Origin: Labilithrix sp.
Lineage (GTDB): Bacteria > Myxococcota_A > Polyangia > Polyangiales > Polyangiaceae
Reading direction: 5' to 3'
DNA: 64,000 bases
Assembly: GCA_019637225.1 (NCBI GenBank)
Contig: JAHBWC010000014.1
Coordinates: forward strand, 1-64,000
Shown: positions 1 to 7,992 of the stretch, piece by piece
Layout: each line of letters starts with the position of its first letter
Numbering within the stretch: position 1 is the first letter of the stretch
The notes under the pieces: model-generated
Seen by the model: the letters and a program-made list of their open reading frames with translations, nothing else
The model's database searches: none
What the model was told of the DNA's origin: nothing
Translations under genes and position numbers: made by a program

Positions 1-214
1 CGAGGACGCGCTCGCCGGAGGGCACCTCGCCGGCGGCAGAGCGGGCCGCCCAGGCAGGCGGAGCGGGCGCGCCGGTCATGAAGCGCGCGGCGAACGGGAG
101 CTCCGCCGGAGCGCGCGCCGCGACGGCCGCGAGCGCCGTCGCGAGCGCCGCGACCTTGGCGGTCCGGGCCCGCGTCGTCTCGGCGGCGAAGAGCGCTTCG
201 GCGACGGTCCTCAT
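1..214 (-). CDS. ATP-dependent DNA ligase, N-terminal fragment (runs off window)
   Basis: Reads leftwards from an ATG at 214 and is still open at the window edge, so only about 71 residues are visible. They form an Ala-rich helical stretch beginning MRTVAEALFAAETTRAR, then TAKVAALATALAAV and ELPFAARFMTG. That pattern (a lysine-led helix followed by a leucine/proline turn and a short phe-ala-x-arg-phe-hydrophobic-x-gly motif) resembles the N-terminal DNA-binding domain of archaeal-type ATP-dependent DNA ligases, which precedes the adenylation domain. The catalytic lysine motif would lie outside the window, so the assignment rests on the helical domain alone. It sits 34 bp downstream of the vWA lipoprotein gene on the same strand and may be cotranscribed with it. 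A helical protein of another family cannot be excluded. Confidence 0.5.
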   Translation of the reverse strand, partial: MRTVAEALFAAETTRARTAKVAALATALAAVAARAPAELPFAARFMTGAPAPPAWAARSAAGEVPSGERVL

Positions 215-248
215 GGGCGAAGCGGGGTGAGCGCGAGCTCTCTGCTCG

Positions 249-1439
249 TCAGTCGTCGTCGCAGGTGACGACGCCGCTCACGACGGCGGGCGGTCCGTCG
301 GACCCCTGCGCCAGCGCGCACGCCTCGCCGAAGAACGCGAGCTCGCCGTAGCCCTGGTCGACCCAGTCCCAGCCGCTGGTCTTCGTCGGATCGTGGGGGA
401 TCTCGACGCCGTTGATGTCGACCGTGATCTTGTCCGGATCGTTCGGCGCCGACGGCGTGAGGTAGGTGCACTTGGCGACCGCGTCGCGGATGGTCGTCAG
501 CGCCTCGGTGAGGTCGTTCTCGGACTGCACGTTGTAGTGCCGCGGCGCGGTGGGGCGCGGGCGACCGCCGGCGATGGCCATCTCGTCGAGCACCTGGAGG
601 AACTCCGGACGCTCGGTGCTCCCGATTCCGATGACGTAGACGGGGATCTTCTGCTTGTCGGCCGCGTCGCGGATCGACGCGAGCGTGCGGTTGTCGTCGA
701 GGCAGCTGTAGTGCCCGCCGCCCCCGCCGCAGCCCCGCGTCGAGGTGCACACGCACGTCTGCAGGTCGAGGTCACCGTTGCAGTTCGGCGCGCCGTCGGT
801 CGCGAGGACCATCGTGCGCGCCACGCTGCGCCTCTCCGTCAGAAACTGCGCGGCGAGGCGGATCGCCTCGGAGGTCGGGGTACCGCCGCGCGGCTCCGAC
901 GTGTCGAACGCGCTGACGATCGCCTGCGCGTTGCCGCGCGCGGGCGCGATCCCGACGCCGGTGTCCGTCCGGCACGCGAGCTCCGGATCGGTGCGCTGGC
1001 TCCAGGAGAGGACCTCGGGGAAGAACTTCGCGCCCATCGCGATCTCGTTGTCGAAGGTCGTGATCGTCCGGCGGAGCGCGTTCTGGAGGATCGTCCAGCG
1101 CCAACGGCTGCGCGGCACGTCCTCGACGCCGGCGAGCGAGAAGCCCATCGAGCCCGAGCGATCGATGACGAACATGAGCTGCGTCAGCGCGAGCTCGAAC
1201 CTGAACCTGCCGGGGATGCACTGAACCGGGCCGTCTTCGGGCGCGTCCACGACGCTCCCGTCCGGCGTCGCGTCGCCCTCGAAGAAGTCGGAGTCGGGCC
1301 CGAAGAGGCCCGTCCGCGATCCGCAGCTCACCATGGAGACGGTGACGCCGGCCGCGATCAGCGAGGAGGCGACATGACGGCGCGCGCCGTGGCCGATCCG
1401 TTCGAACCGAGCGCGCACCGGAGACGAGCGATCCGCCAT
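249..1439 (-). CDS. vWA-domain lipoprotein with intact MIDAS motif
   Basis: 396 residues. The N-terminus has basic residues, a hydrophobic stretch and a lipobox-like MVSC, giving a predicted lipid-anchored cysteine at 39, followed by an Asp/Gly/Pro-rich linker. From about residue 85 a von Willebrand factor A fold starts with the metal-site motif DRSGSM (D93, S95, S97); later TSEAIRLA and ATDGAPNC supply the expected threonine and aspartate metal contacts. A cysteine-rich insertion (CNGDLDLQTCVCTSTRGC) sits after the second metal motif and probably forms disulphides, consistent with an exported location. Such proteins bind ligands through a divalent cation on the cell surface; the ligand is unknown. 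Divergent from the esterase-like gene at 1590. A -10-like TAGGAT lies 14 nt before the ATG. Confidence 0.85.
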   Translation of the reverse strand: MADRSSPVRARFERIGHGARRHVASSLIAAGVTVSMVSCGSRTGLFGPDSDFFEGDATPDGSVVDAPEDGPVQCIPGRFRFELALTQLMFVIDRSGSMGFSLAGVEDVPRSRWRWTILQNALRRTITTFDNEIAMGAKFFPEVLSWSQRTDPELACRTDTGVGIAPARGNAQAIVSAFDTSEPRGGTPTSEAIRLAAQFLTERRSVARTMVLATDGAPNCNGDLDLQTCVCTSTRGCGGGGGHYSCLDDNRTLASIRDAADKQKIPVYVIGIGSTERPEFLQVLDEMAIAGGRPRPTAPRHYNVQSENDLTEALTTIRDAVAKCTYLTPSAPNDPDKITVDINGVEIPHDPTKTSGWDWVDQGYGELAFFGEACALAQGSDGPPAVVSGVVTCDDD

Positions 1440-1453
1440 GGCAGCCGACGCAC

Positions 1454-1459
1454 ATCCTA
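1454..1459 (-). promoter_or_regulatory. -10-like hexamer TAGGAT before the vWA gene
   Basis: Minus-strand CGC-TAGGAT, 14 nt before the ATG at 1439. No -35 consensus is visible. One of the series of short-gap -10 elements described in the findings. Confidence 0.4.
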
Positions 1460-1589
1460 GCGGACGGCGTGGCGAACGCTACCGTGCAGCGCCCGCTGCG
1501 GCGGCGCGCGCGGGCGGGCGTCGCGCGCCTCGCTCGTCGCTCGCTCGTCGCTCGCTCGGAGCCGGTATACGCGTTGCAGCTGGACGGGC

Positions 1590-2930
1590 ATGCGCGACCG
1601 GACGGCCGAAGAGGACGAGCTCGTCGCGGCCGCCGTCCCTCTCGACGCCAGCGGGCACGCCTACGATCGACTCCTCGCGGCGATCGGCGACGCGCGCTTC
1701 GTGCTGCTCGGCGAAGCCACGCACGGCACGCACGAGTTCTACCGCGAGCGCGCGATCATCACCGAGCGGCTCATCTCGACAATGGGCTTCGACGCCGTCG
1801 CCGTCGAGGCCGATTGGCCCGACGCGCGGCGGGTGCATCGCTTCGTTCGTGGACGCGGGCCGGACGCGTCGGCCGAGGACGCGCTCGCCGCCTTCGAGCG
1901 CTTCCCCGGCTGGATGTGGCGTAACCGCGACACGCGCGATTTCGTCGGGTGGCTCAAGCAGAACGCGCCTCACGTCGGCTTCTACGGGCTCGATCTCTAC
2001 AGCCTCCACGCGTCGATCGACGTCGTGCTCGGCTACCTCGATCGGCTCGATCCGGAAGCCGCGAGCCGCGCCCGCGCGCGGTACGGGTGCTTCGAGCACT
2101 TCGGTCCCGACACCGAGACCTACGCGTACGGCGCGGGGCTCGGCCTCGCGCCTTCCTGCGAGAAGGAGGTCACGCAGCAGCTCCTCGACATGCGCGATCT
2201 CATGCACGGCCGCGCGCTCGCGCAGGAGAGCGACGAGGACCGCGAGGACATGCTCTTCGAGATCGAGATGAACGGCCGGCTCATCCGAGCGGCCGAGGAG
2301 TACTACCGGAGCATGCTCCGAGGCTCGACCGTCACGTGGAACCTGCGGGACCGACACATGGCGGACACGATCGCCGCCATCGCGCAGCACCTCGATCGCG
2401 TGCTGGGGCGGCCGTGCAAGATCGTCGTGTGGGAGCACAACTCGCACCTCGGCGACGCCCGCGCGACCGAGATGGGCGCGCACGGGGAGCTCAGCGTCGG
2501 CCAGATCGTGCGCGAGCGCCACGGGAGCGACGCCTTCATCGTCGGCTTCACGACCTACGACGGGCTCGTCACGGCCGCGCCCGACTGGGGAGCGTCCCCC
2601 GCGCGGATCGCCGTCCGCCCCGCGACGGCGAACAGCCACGAGCTCTTCTTGCACTTCATGGTCGAGGGGCTCGGCGTCGAGGACGTCGTCATCCTCCCCG
2701 ACGCCGATCGACGGCTCCCCGACGCGCTCCGGACCGAGCGCCTGGAGCGCGCGATCGGCGTCGTCTACCGCCCGCAGACGGAGCGGACCAGCCACTGGTT
2801 CCGCGCGCGGCTCGCCGATCAGTTCGACGCGCTCGTTCACCTCGATCGAACGAGCGCCGTCGAGCCGCTCGCGCGGGACGAGCCGCGCGAGGCCGTCGAC
2901 CCGCCCGATACGTATCCGTCTTCGTTGTGA
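1590..2930 (+). CDS. erythromycin esterase-like protein
   Basis: 446 residues, no signal peptide, so cytoplasmic. The family signature LLGEATHGTHEFYR lies at about residues 39-52 (E42, H45, H48), and WEHNSHLGDAR near residue 281 supplies the second conserved histidine motif of the EreA/EreC-like superfamily (Pfam erythromycin esterase). EreA-type enzymes hydrolyse the macrolactone of 14-membered macrolides using a histidine/glutamate pair; many chromosomal homologues have no demonstrated macrolide activity, and some sit in polysaccharide or fatty-acid contexts. The start at 1590 follows GGACGGGC, a weak ribosome site, and a TATACG hexamer lies about 19 nt upstream. Convergent with the CoA-transferase genes. 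The family is secure; macrolide resistance is only a possibility. Confidence 0.88.
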   Translation: MRDRTAEEDELVAAAVPLDASGHAYDRLLAAIGDARFVLLGEATHGTHEFYRERAIITERLISTMGFDAVAVEADWPDARRVHRFVRGRGPDASAEDALAAFERFPGWMWRNRDTRDFVGWLKQNAPHVGFYGLDLYSLHASIDVVLGYLDRLDPEAASRARARYGCFEHFGPDTETYAYGAGLGLAPSCEKEVTQQLLDMRDLMHGRALAQESDEDREDMLFEIEMNGRLIRAAEEYYRSMLRGSTVTWNLRDRHMADTIAAIAQHLDRVLGRPCKIVVWEHNSHLGDARATEMGAHGELSVGQIVRERHGSDAFIVGFTTYDGLVTAAPDWGASPARIAVRPATANSHELFLHFMVEGLGVEDVVILPDADRRLPDALRTERLERAIGVVYRPQTERTSHWFRARLADQFDALVHLDRTSAVEPLARDEPREAVDPPDTYPSSL

Positions 2931-2959
2931 CCGGGCGCGAGCGGCTCAGGCGAGCGCGC

Positions 2960-3640
2960 TCAAACGAGCTTCATCTCGGCGAGGTCCGAGGGGACCTTCA
3001 GCGTCGGCTCGGTGCGCGCCTGCACCTCGCGCGCGCTCACGCCCGGGGCGACCTCGCGGAGGACGAGGCCGTCGGGCGTGACGTCGATGCACGCGAGGTC
3101 GGTGATGATGCGGTGGACGACGCGGCGTCCGGTGAGCGGGAGGTTGCACTCGCGGAGGATCTTCGGAGCGCCGTCCTTCGCGGCGTGGTCCATGATCACG
3201 ACGACGCGCTTCGCGCTCGCGACGAGGTCCATCGCGCCGCCCATCCCCTTGACCATCTTGCCGGGGATCATCCAGTTCGCGAGGTCTCCGCGCTCGGAGA
3301 CCTGCATCGCGCCGAGGATCGCGAGGTCGATGTGGCCGCCGCGGATCATCTCGAAGCTCTCGGCGCTCGAGAACGTCGACGAGCCCTTCAGCATCGTCAC
3401 GGTCTCCTTGCCCGCGTTGATGAGGTCGGCGTCGATCGCCGCCTCGGTCGGGTAGGGGCCGATGCCGAGCAGGCCGTTCTCGCTCTGGAGGACCACCTCG
3501 ACGCCGTCGGGGATGTAGTTCGCCACGAGCGTCGGCATGCCGATCCCGAGGTTCACGTAGAACCCGTCACGCAGCTCCTGGGCCGCGCGTCGCGCGATCT
3601 GCTCGCGACCGAGGCCGCCGACCTTCGCCGCCGTGCTCAT
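2960..3640 (-). CDS. scoB: 3-oxoacid CoA-transferase subunit B
   Basis: 226 residues from the ATG at 3640. The class I CoA-transferase beta signature SENGLLGIG carries the catalytic glutamate (E54), which forms the gamma-glutamyl-CoA thioester intermediate. [16 protein letters not shown] and the C-terminal [16 protein letters not shown] are typical of the SCOT/AtoA group. It would move CoA between succinyl-CoA and a 3-oxoacid such as acetoacetate, in ketone body or branched-chain acid catabolism. Its ATG overlaps the stop of the A subunit gene (ATGA), as expected for two subunits made in equal amounts. The longer reading frame upstream of 3640 is the overlapping A-subunit region and is not used. 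Confidence 0.93.
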   Translation of the reverse strand: MSTAAKVGGLGREQIARRAAQELRDGFYVNLGIGMPTLVANYIPDGVEVVLQSENGLLGIGPYPTEAAIDADLINAGKETVTMLKGSSTFSSAESFEMIRGGHIDLAILGAMQVSERGDLANWMIPGKMVKGMGGAMDLVASAKRVVVIMDHAAKDGAPKILRECNLPLTGRRVVHRIITDLACIDVTPDGLVLREVAPGVSAREVQARTEPTLKVPSDLAEMKLV

Positions 3641-4398
3641 GCTCCACCGCCGTTCGCCGACACCGTGCGGCGCTCGATGCGCTTCTCGAAGCGCTCTCCC
3701 TGGAAGATCCGCGTCACGAAGATGCCGGGCGTGTGGATGTGATCGGGGTCGAGCTCGCCGACCTCGACGATCTCCTCGACCTCGGCGATCGTCACCTTGC
3801 CCGCCGCGGCGCACATCGGGTTGAAGTTCATCGCGGTGTGCCGGTAGACGAGGTTTCCGAAGCGGTCGCCCTTCCACGCCTTGACGATCGCGAAGTCGCC
3901 GGTGATCGCCTCCTCGAGGACGTAGCTTCGGCCGCCGAACTCGCGCGTCTCCTTCTTCGGGCTCGCCTTGGCGACGCTGCCGTCCGCGGCGTACTTGAGC
4001 GGGAGGCCGCCCTCGCTGACCGCCGTGCCGGCGCCGGTCGGCGTGTAGAACGCCGGGATGCCGGCGCCGCCCGCGCGGAGGCGCTCGGCGAGCGTGCCCT
4101 GCGGGCAGAGCTCGACCTCGAGCTCGCCCGAGAGGTACTGCCGCTCGAACTCCTTGTTCTCGCCGACGTAGCTCGAGACCATCTTCTTGATCTGCTTGTT
4201 GCGGAGCAGGATCCCGAGGCCGAAGTCGTCGACGCCGCAGTTGTTGGAGACGAACGTGAGGTCCTTCACGCCGAGCTCGGCGATCGCCCGGATCGCGTTC
4301 TCCGGGATGCCGCAGAGGCCGAAGCCTCCGGCGAGGATCGTCGCGCCGCTCGGGATGTCAAAGGCCGCCTCGCGGGCGCTCTTCATCACCTTGTCCAT
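3637..4398 (-). CDS. scoA: 3-oxoacid CoA-transferase subunit A
   Basis: 253 residues from the ATG at 4398. The alpha-subunit CoA-binding signature GGFGLCGIP lies at about residues 24-32, followed by [16 protein letters not shown] and [15 protein letters not shown], all characteristic of SCOT/AtoD-type subunits. It pairs with the downstream B subunit in a cytoplasmic heteromeric CoA-transferase; the stop codon overlaps the scoB start by 4 bp. The reading frame continues upstream of 4398, but the extra residues are compositionally random, whereas [20 protein letters not shown] matches the family's beginning. A TACCGT hexamer lies 9 nt before this ATG and no Shine-Dalgarno is evident. Confidence 0.93.
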   Translation of the reverse strand: MDKVMKSAREAAFDIPSGATILAGGFGLCGIPENAIRAIAELGVKDLTFVSNNCGVDDFGLGILLRNKQIKKMVSSYVGENKEFERQYLSGELEVELCPQGTLAERLRAGGAGIPAFYTPTGAGTAVSEGGLPLKYAADGSVAKASPKKETREFGGRSYVLEEAITGDFAIVKAWKGDRFGNLVYRHTAMNFNPMCAAAGKVTIAEVEEIVEVGELDPDHIHTPGIFVTRIFQGERFEKRIERRTVSANGGGA

Positions 4399-4407
4399 TG
4401 CGGCCGC

Positions 4408-4413
4408 ACGGTA
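4408..4413 (-). promoter_or_regulatory. -10-like hexamer TACCGT before scoA
   Basis: Minus-strand GAC-TACCGT, 9 nt before the scoA ATG; supports 4398 as the start rather than the longer upstream frame. Confidence 0.4.
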
Positions 4414-4654
4414 GTCGGAACGCCGGCGCTCCTCAAGGAGCGTCGGGAACCGCCGCGGCCGCGGCACGACGCGGCGCGCAACGTCGCCCGCTGCGTGCCG
4501 GCGCGCCTCATCGCTCCTCGCCTGTGGCCGAGCGCCACATGCCGCGGCCTGGCAAAGCCGCGTCATTCCGCAGAGGGAGCCGCGGCCCGCTTCTCGCTCC
4601 GTGGCAGGTCGACCGTGCGATGTCCGCGCGGCCCACCGAAAGGTCCACCGCGAC

Positions 4655-6127
4655 GTGAGCATCCTCTTGCCGACGACCACGTGGCGGATCCACGAACGAA
4701 GCGAGAGCGCGCTGCTCATCGACGGGCGCGACTACTACCGTGCGTTCTTCAGCGCCGCCTCGAAGGCGACGACGAGCATCCTCTTGCTCGGCTGGCAGTT
4801 CGACAGCGACGTGCAGCTCCTTCGCGGCGACGATCTCCCCGACGGGATCGAGCCTCGCGAGGCCGAGCTGCTCGCGTTCCTCGATCGCCTCTGCCGCGAG
4901 CGCCCGGAGCTCCAGATCCGCGTCCTCGCGTGGGACCACAGCGTGCTGTTCGCGCTCGAGCGCGAGCTCTTGCAGAAGCTCTACTTCGACGCGATCTCCT
5001 GCGAGCGCTTCGACTTCCGCTGGGACAACACGGTGCCGCTCGGCGGGTCGCACCACCAGAAGGTGGCGATCGTCGACGGTCGTGTCGCGTTCTTCGGGAG
5101 CCAGGACCTCTGCCAGGCGCGCTGGGACGACTCCGCCCATCGCCCCGACAACGAGCACCGGACGTCGCGCGGCGTGTCCCACCAGCCCTACCACGAGGTG
5201 CAGGTCGTGGTGACCGGCGACGCCGCGCGCTCGATGGTCGACCTGTTCGTCTGGCGCTGGTACGGGGCGACCGGCGAGCGCCTCGATCCCGCAGGGCTCG
5301 TCGCGGGCGGCGCGGACGCGCGTCCGAGCCTCGACTTCCCGGTCACGCTGCCGATGCCCGCCGGGCGCATCGGCCTCTCCCGGACGATCCCCGAGGTCTC
5401 CGGCCGCGCGCAGGTGAGCGAGGTCTCCGCGCTCTACGTGAAGGCGATCGAGAGCGCCGAGCGCCTCGTCTATGTCGAGTCGCAGTACCTGACGTCGTGC
5501 GCGGTGCGCGACGCGCTGCTCGCGCGCATGGCGGAAGCCTCACGGCCGAAGCTCGACGTCGTCATCATCCTCCCGCGCAAGCCCGAGAGGCTCAAGGAGG
5601 AGATGACGATCGGCGTCCCGCAGGCGGTCCTCCTCCAGGTCCTCGATCAGGCGGCGCGCGCTCAGGGCCACGCGATCGGCATCTACGACGTCGCCGCGGG
5701 CACGGACGACGACGGCGAGCCCCTCTTCGTCTACATCCACGCGAAGCTCATGATCGTCGACGACCGCAGGTTCATCGTCGGCTCGGCCAACCTCACGAAC
5801 CGGAGCATGACGATCGACTCGGAGATCGTCGCCGCCTACGAGGCCATGCCGGGCGACCGGGCGATGCGGAGCGCCGTTCGACGCGCGCGGCTCCGCCTGA
5901 TGCTCGAGCACGCGGGAGAGAACGCGGACATCCGCTCGCTCGTGCGGCCGGAGGGGCTCGTGGCGCGCCTCGACGCGCTCGTCGAGGCGGGCGCCGTGCG
6001 CCTCCGCAAGCACGATCTCCGGAAGGACGAGCCGGGCCTCGTCGCGAAGGCGGTCCACGAGCTGACCCTGGAGTTCCTCGATCCCTGGGAGCGCACGGGG
6101 ACGGACGAGAAGTGTCCGGCGGCCTGA
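4655..6127 (+). CDS. phospholipase D family protein (two HKD motifs)
   Basis: About 490 residues if the GTG at 4655 is used; an in-frame GTG at 4601 would add 18 residues that look unlike the family. GAAAGG about 11 nt before 4655 is a plausible ribosome site. Both catalytic HxKxxxxD motifs are intact: [10 protein letters not shown] near residue 132 and HAKLMIVDD near residue 361, each followed by the usual Gly-Ser-x-(Asp/Asn) segment ([18 protein letters not shown]). This is the pattern of cardiolipin-synthase-like and bacterial PLD enzymes, which transfer phosphatidyl groups through a phosphohistidine. There is no membrane span, so it is probably a soluble or peripheral phosphodiesterase rather than ClsA. 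Substrate unknown. Confidence 0.88.
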   Translation: MSILLPTTTWRIHERSESALLIDGRDYYRAFFSAASKATTSILLLGWQFDSDVQLLRGDDLPDGIEPREAELLAFLDRLCRERPELQIRVLAWDHSVLFALERELLQKLYFDAISCERFDFRWDNTVPLGGSHHQKVAIVDGRVAFFGSQDLCQARWDDSAHRPDNEHRTSRGVSHQPYHEVQVVVTGDAARSMVDLFVWRWYGATGERLDPAGLVAGGADARPSLDFPVTLPMPAGRIGLSRTIPEVSGRAQVSEVSALYVKAIESAERLVYVESQYLTSCAVRDALLARMAEASRPKLDVVIILPRKPERLKEEMTIGVPQAVLLQVLDQAARAQGHAIGIYDVAAGTDDDGEPLFVYIHAKLMIVDDRRFIVGSANLTNRSMTIDSEIVAAYEAMPGDRAMRSAVRRARLRLMLEHAGENADIRSLVRPEGLVARLDALVEAGAVRLRKHDLRKDEPGLVAKAVHELTLEFLDPWERTGTDEKCPAA

Positions 6128-6244
6128 GCGCCGGCTCCGGGCGCGGCACGCACGTTGCGTGGAATCTGCACCGAACGCGCGAAACGGCGAGAAACCCGCG
6201 CGAAGTTGGCCCGCCGGTCCGCCTCGTGATGGGGTCGATCCATC

Positions 6245-7366
6245 GTGCCGCGCTTCAACGTCCGCCTCGCCGTCCTCGCCGCTCTCTTGGTCGCGCCCGC
6301 CGCCGTCGCCGGTCCCCCGGCCAAGCAGCCCGCGCATCACGGCGGACGCACGGCGAAGCGGGAGCTGCCCGCGCGCCGGACGCCGCCGGGCCGGAGCATC
6401 GGCTCGCCGACCGAGGGGCGCCTCGTCGGAGGCGCGCACCTGAACGAGGCGCCGTACCTGCGCATCGTGCCCGTCTACGCACCCGGCGACGCGCGCTGGG
6501 GCCTCGAGCCGCTCGTCGGGATGATCGACGGGGCGGCGCGCGCGGTGCGCAGGCAGTTCCCCGATGCGGTGCTCTCGGTCGGACACCTGTCGAGGCCCGG
6601 CGGCGGGGAAATCGATCGCCACGCGTCGCACGAGAGCGGACGCGACGCGGACATCGGCTTCTACGTGAGGAACCACAAGGGCAAGCCGATCTTCGCCGAC
6701 CATTTCGTGCCCTTCCGAGGCGACGGCACCGCGGCCACCTGGCCGGGCGCCCAGTTCGACGACGCGAGGAACTGGGCGCTCGTCGCCTCGATCGTCGCCA
6801 ACACCCAGGCGCGCGTGACGTACATCTTCGTCGCCTCGCCGCTGCGCGCGCGTCTCCTCCAGTACGCCGCGAAGGTCGGCGCGCCGGCGGCGATTCGCAC
6901 GCGCGCCGCGGAGCTCATGGCGCAGCCGCGGGGCTCGCTGCCCCACGACGACCACTTCCACGTGCGCATCGCGTGCCCGCCGGGCATGGACAAGTGCATC
7001 GAGCGCCCGGTGGCGCGCAGGCAGGCGCCTCCCGCGAACAAGGCCGCCGTCGCGAGCGCGCGCGGATCGGCTCCCGCCCCGAAGGCCGCCCCGCCGGCGC
7101 AAGCGCCCGGTCGCGCGGCTCCGCCCCGGCCGGCGCCGGCGCCGCCCCCGCCGCCGCGCTCGGAGGAGCCGGAGTCGAGCCGGAGCGACAGTCTCGTCCC
7201 GAGCCTCGCGCCGATGATCCCGGGCCTCGACTCCGTCGTGATCCCCGCGCCGCTCGCGGGCACGAAGTCGGCGAGCCCCGAGGAGAAGGCGGCGCCGCCT
7301 GCGGAGCCCGTGGCCCCGCCCGCGCCGATCGACGATCCCGACGGCGTCCTCGAGGACGGACGCTGA
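6245..7366 (+). CDS. MepA-like murein endopeptidase (M74/LAS family), exported
   Basis: 373 residues from a GTG, with a signal peptide (VRLAVLAALLVAPAAVAG) predicting periplasmic location. The central domain has the LAS-peptidase zinc motifs: HASHESGRDADIGFY at about residue 125 (the HxxxxxxxD pattern) and HDDHFHVRI near 233, matching penicillin-insensitive murein endopeptidase MepA, which cuts D-Ala-meso-DAP cross-links in peptidoglycan. The last 110 residues are a Pro/Ala-rich tail with a short ordered segment near SLVPSLAPMIPGLDSVVIP that MepA lacks. It stands alone between the PLD gene and a small lipoprotein gene. Zinc family and export are well supported; exact bond specificity is inferred from the family. 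Confidence 0.86.
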   Translation: MPRFNVRLAVLAALLVAPAAVAGPPAKQPAHHGGRTAKRELPARRTPPGRSIGSPTEGRLVGGAHLNEAPYLRIVPVYAPGDARWGLEPLVGMIDGAARAVRRQFPDAVLSVGHLSRPGGGEIDRHASHESGRDADIGFYVRNHKGKPIFADHFVPFRGDGTAATWPGAQFDDARNWALVASIVANTQARVTYIFVASPLRARLLQYAAKVGAPAAIRTRAAELMAQPRGSLPHDDHFHVRIACPPGMDKCIERPVARRQAPPANKAAVASARGSAPAPKAAPPAQAPGRAAPPRPAPAPPPPPRSEEPESSRSDSLVPSLAPMIPGLDSVVIPAPLAGTKSASPEEKAAPPAEPVAPPAPIDDPDGVLEDGR

Positions 7367-7429
7367 TCGACGAGCCGCCGGCGCCTCGTCGCGCGGCGGC
7401 TTTTCGCTGGCTGCAGCTCGCCGCTCGGC

Positions 7430-7435
7430 TACCCT
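7430..7435 (+). promoter_or_regulatory. -10-like hexamer TACCCT before the 7443 lipoprotein gene
   Basis: GGC-TACCCT, 7 nt before the ATG at 7443 and only 1 nt before the in-frame GTG at 7437, which favours the ATG as start. Confidence 0.35.
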
Positions 7436-7442
7436 CGTGAGG

Positions 7443-7886
7443 ATGCGGGCGTGGGGAGCCGTCGTGGCACTGCTGGTCGGCGTCGCCTGTACGGGCGGGA
7501 GCTCGTTCGCCACCAGCAACGGCTCGGGAGGGGCGAGCGGTGCGGTCGGCTCGGGCCCGACGCCTCCGCCCGGAATGTCGTCGTCGTCGCCCGAAGACCC
7601 GCCCATGCCGTTCGTCGCCTGCTTCGCGGCCGAGGCGGGCGACGCGGGCCTCGACGACGGCGGCGATCTCGTCGATGCCGACAGCCCGCCCGTCTCCGCC
7701 GATAGCGGCGTCGACGACTCACCCTGCGAGACGCCGCCGCCGCCCGACTGCGTCTCCTCGACCGAGATGGTCATCTGGCTCCCCGGCGAGTGCGACGGCG
7801 AGCAGTGCGTCTTCGCCGCCACGCGCCGGGCGTGCCCCGGCGGCTGCTTCCGCCAGGTCGACGGCGGCGATCGCTGCAACGAGTAA
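7443..7886 (+). CDS. small Asp/Pro-rich lipoprotein, function unknown
   Basis: About 147 residues. The N-terminus RAWGAVVALLVGVACTGG is a lipoprotein signal peptide with the predicted modified cysteine in VAC. A Ser/Gly/Pro/Asp-rich low-complexity linker follows, then a compact C-terminal region with paired cysteines (CETPPPPDC, GECDGEQCVFAATRRACPGGCFRQVDGGDRC) that probably forms disulphides outside the cytoplasm. I do not recognise the domain. An in-frame GTG at 7437 would start 2 residues earlier. The stop codon TAA is formed at the junction of a 15-bp tandem duplication (7870-7900), so the ancestral end may have been different. Confidence 0.7.
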   Translation: MRAWGAVVALLVGVACTGGSSFATSNGSGGASGAVGSGPTPPPGMSSSSPEDPPMPFVACFAAEAGDAGLDDGGDLVDADSPPVSADSGVDDSPCETPPPPDCVSSTEMVIWLPGECDGEQCVFAATRRACPGGCFRQVDGGDRCNE

Positions 7887-7900
7887 TCGCTGCAACGAGT
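7870..7900. repeat. 15-bp tandem duplication at a stop codon
   Basis: ATCGCTGCAACGAGT occurs at 7870-7884 and again at 7886-7900, one base apart. The stop codon of the preceding lipoprotein gene (7884-7886) spans the junction. Confidence 0.85.
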
Positions 7901-7992
7901 CGCGCGGCTCCGGGTGGGCGTTTCGCGCTCGGCGCCTTGCCGCCTATGCTAGAAGCCGCGCCGCGCGGACGCGTGCTGCGCGGGTCTCCAGA

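Noticed and set aside
1590-2930. Acquired macrolide resistance gene.
   Set aside because: Base composition matches the neighbours and no mobile element is near; the family is common on chromosomes without proven resistance.
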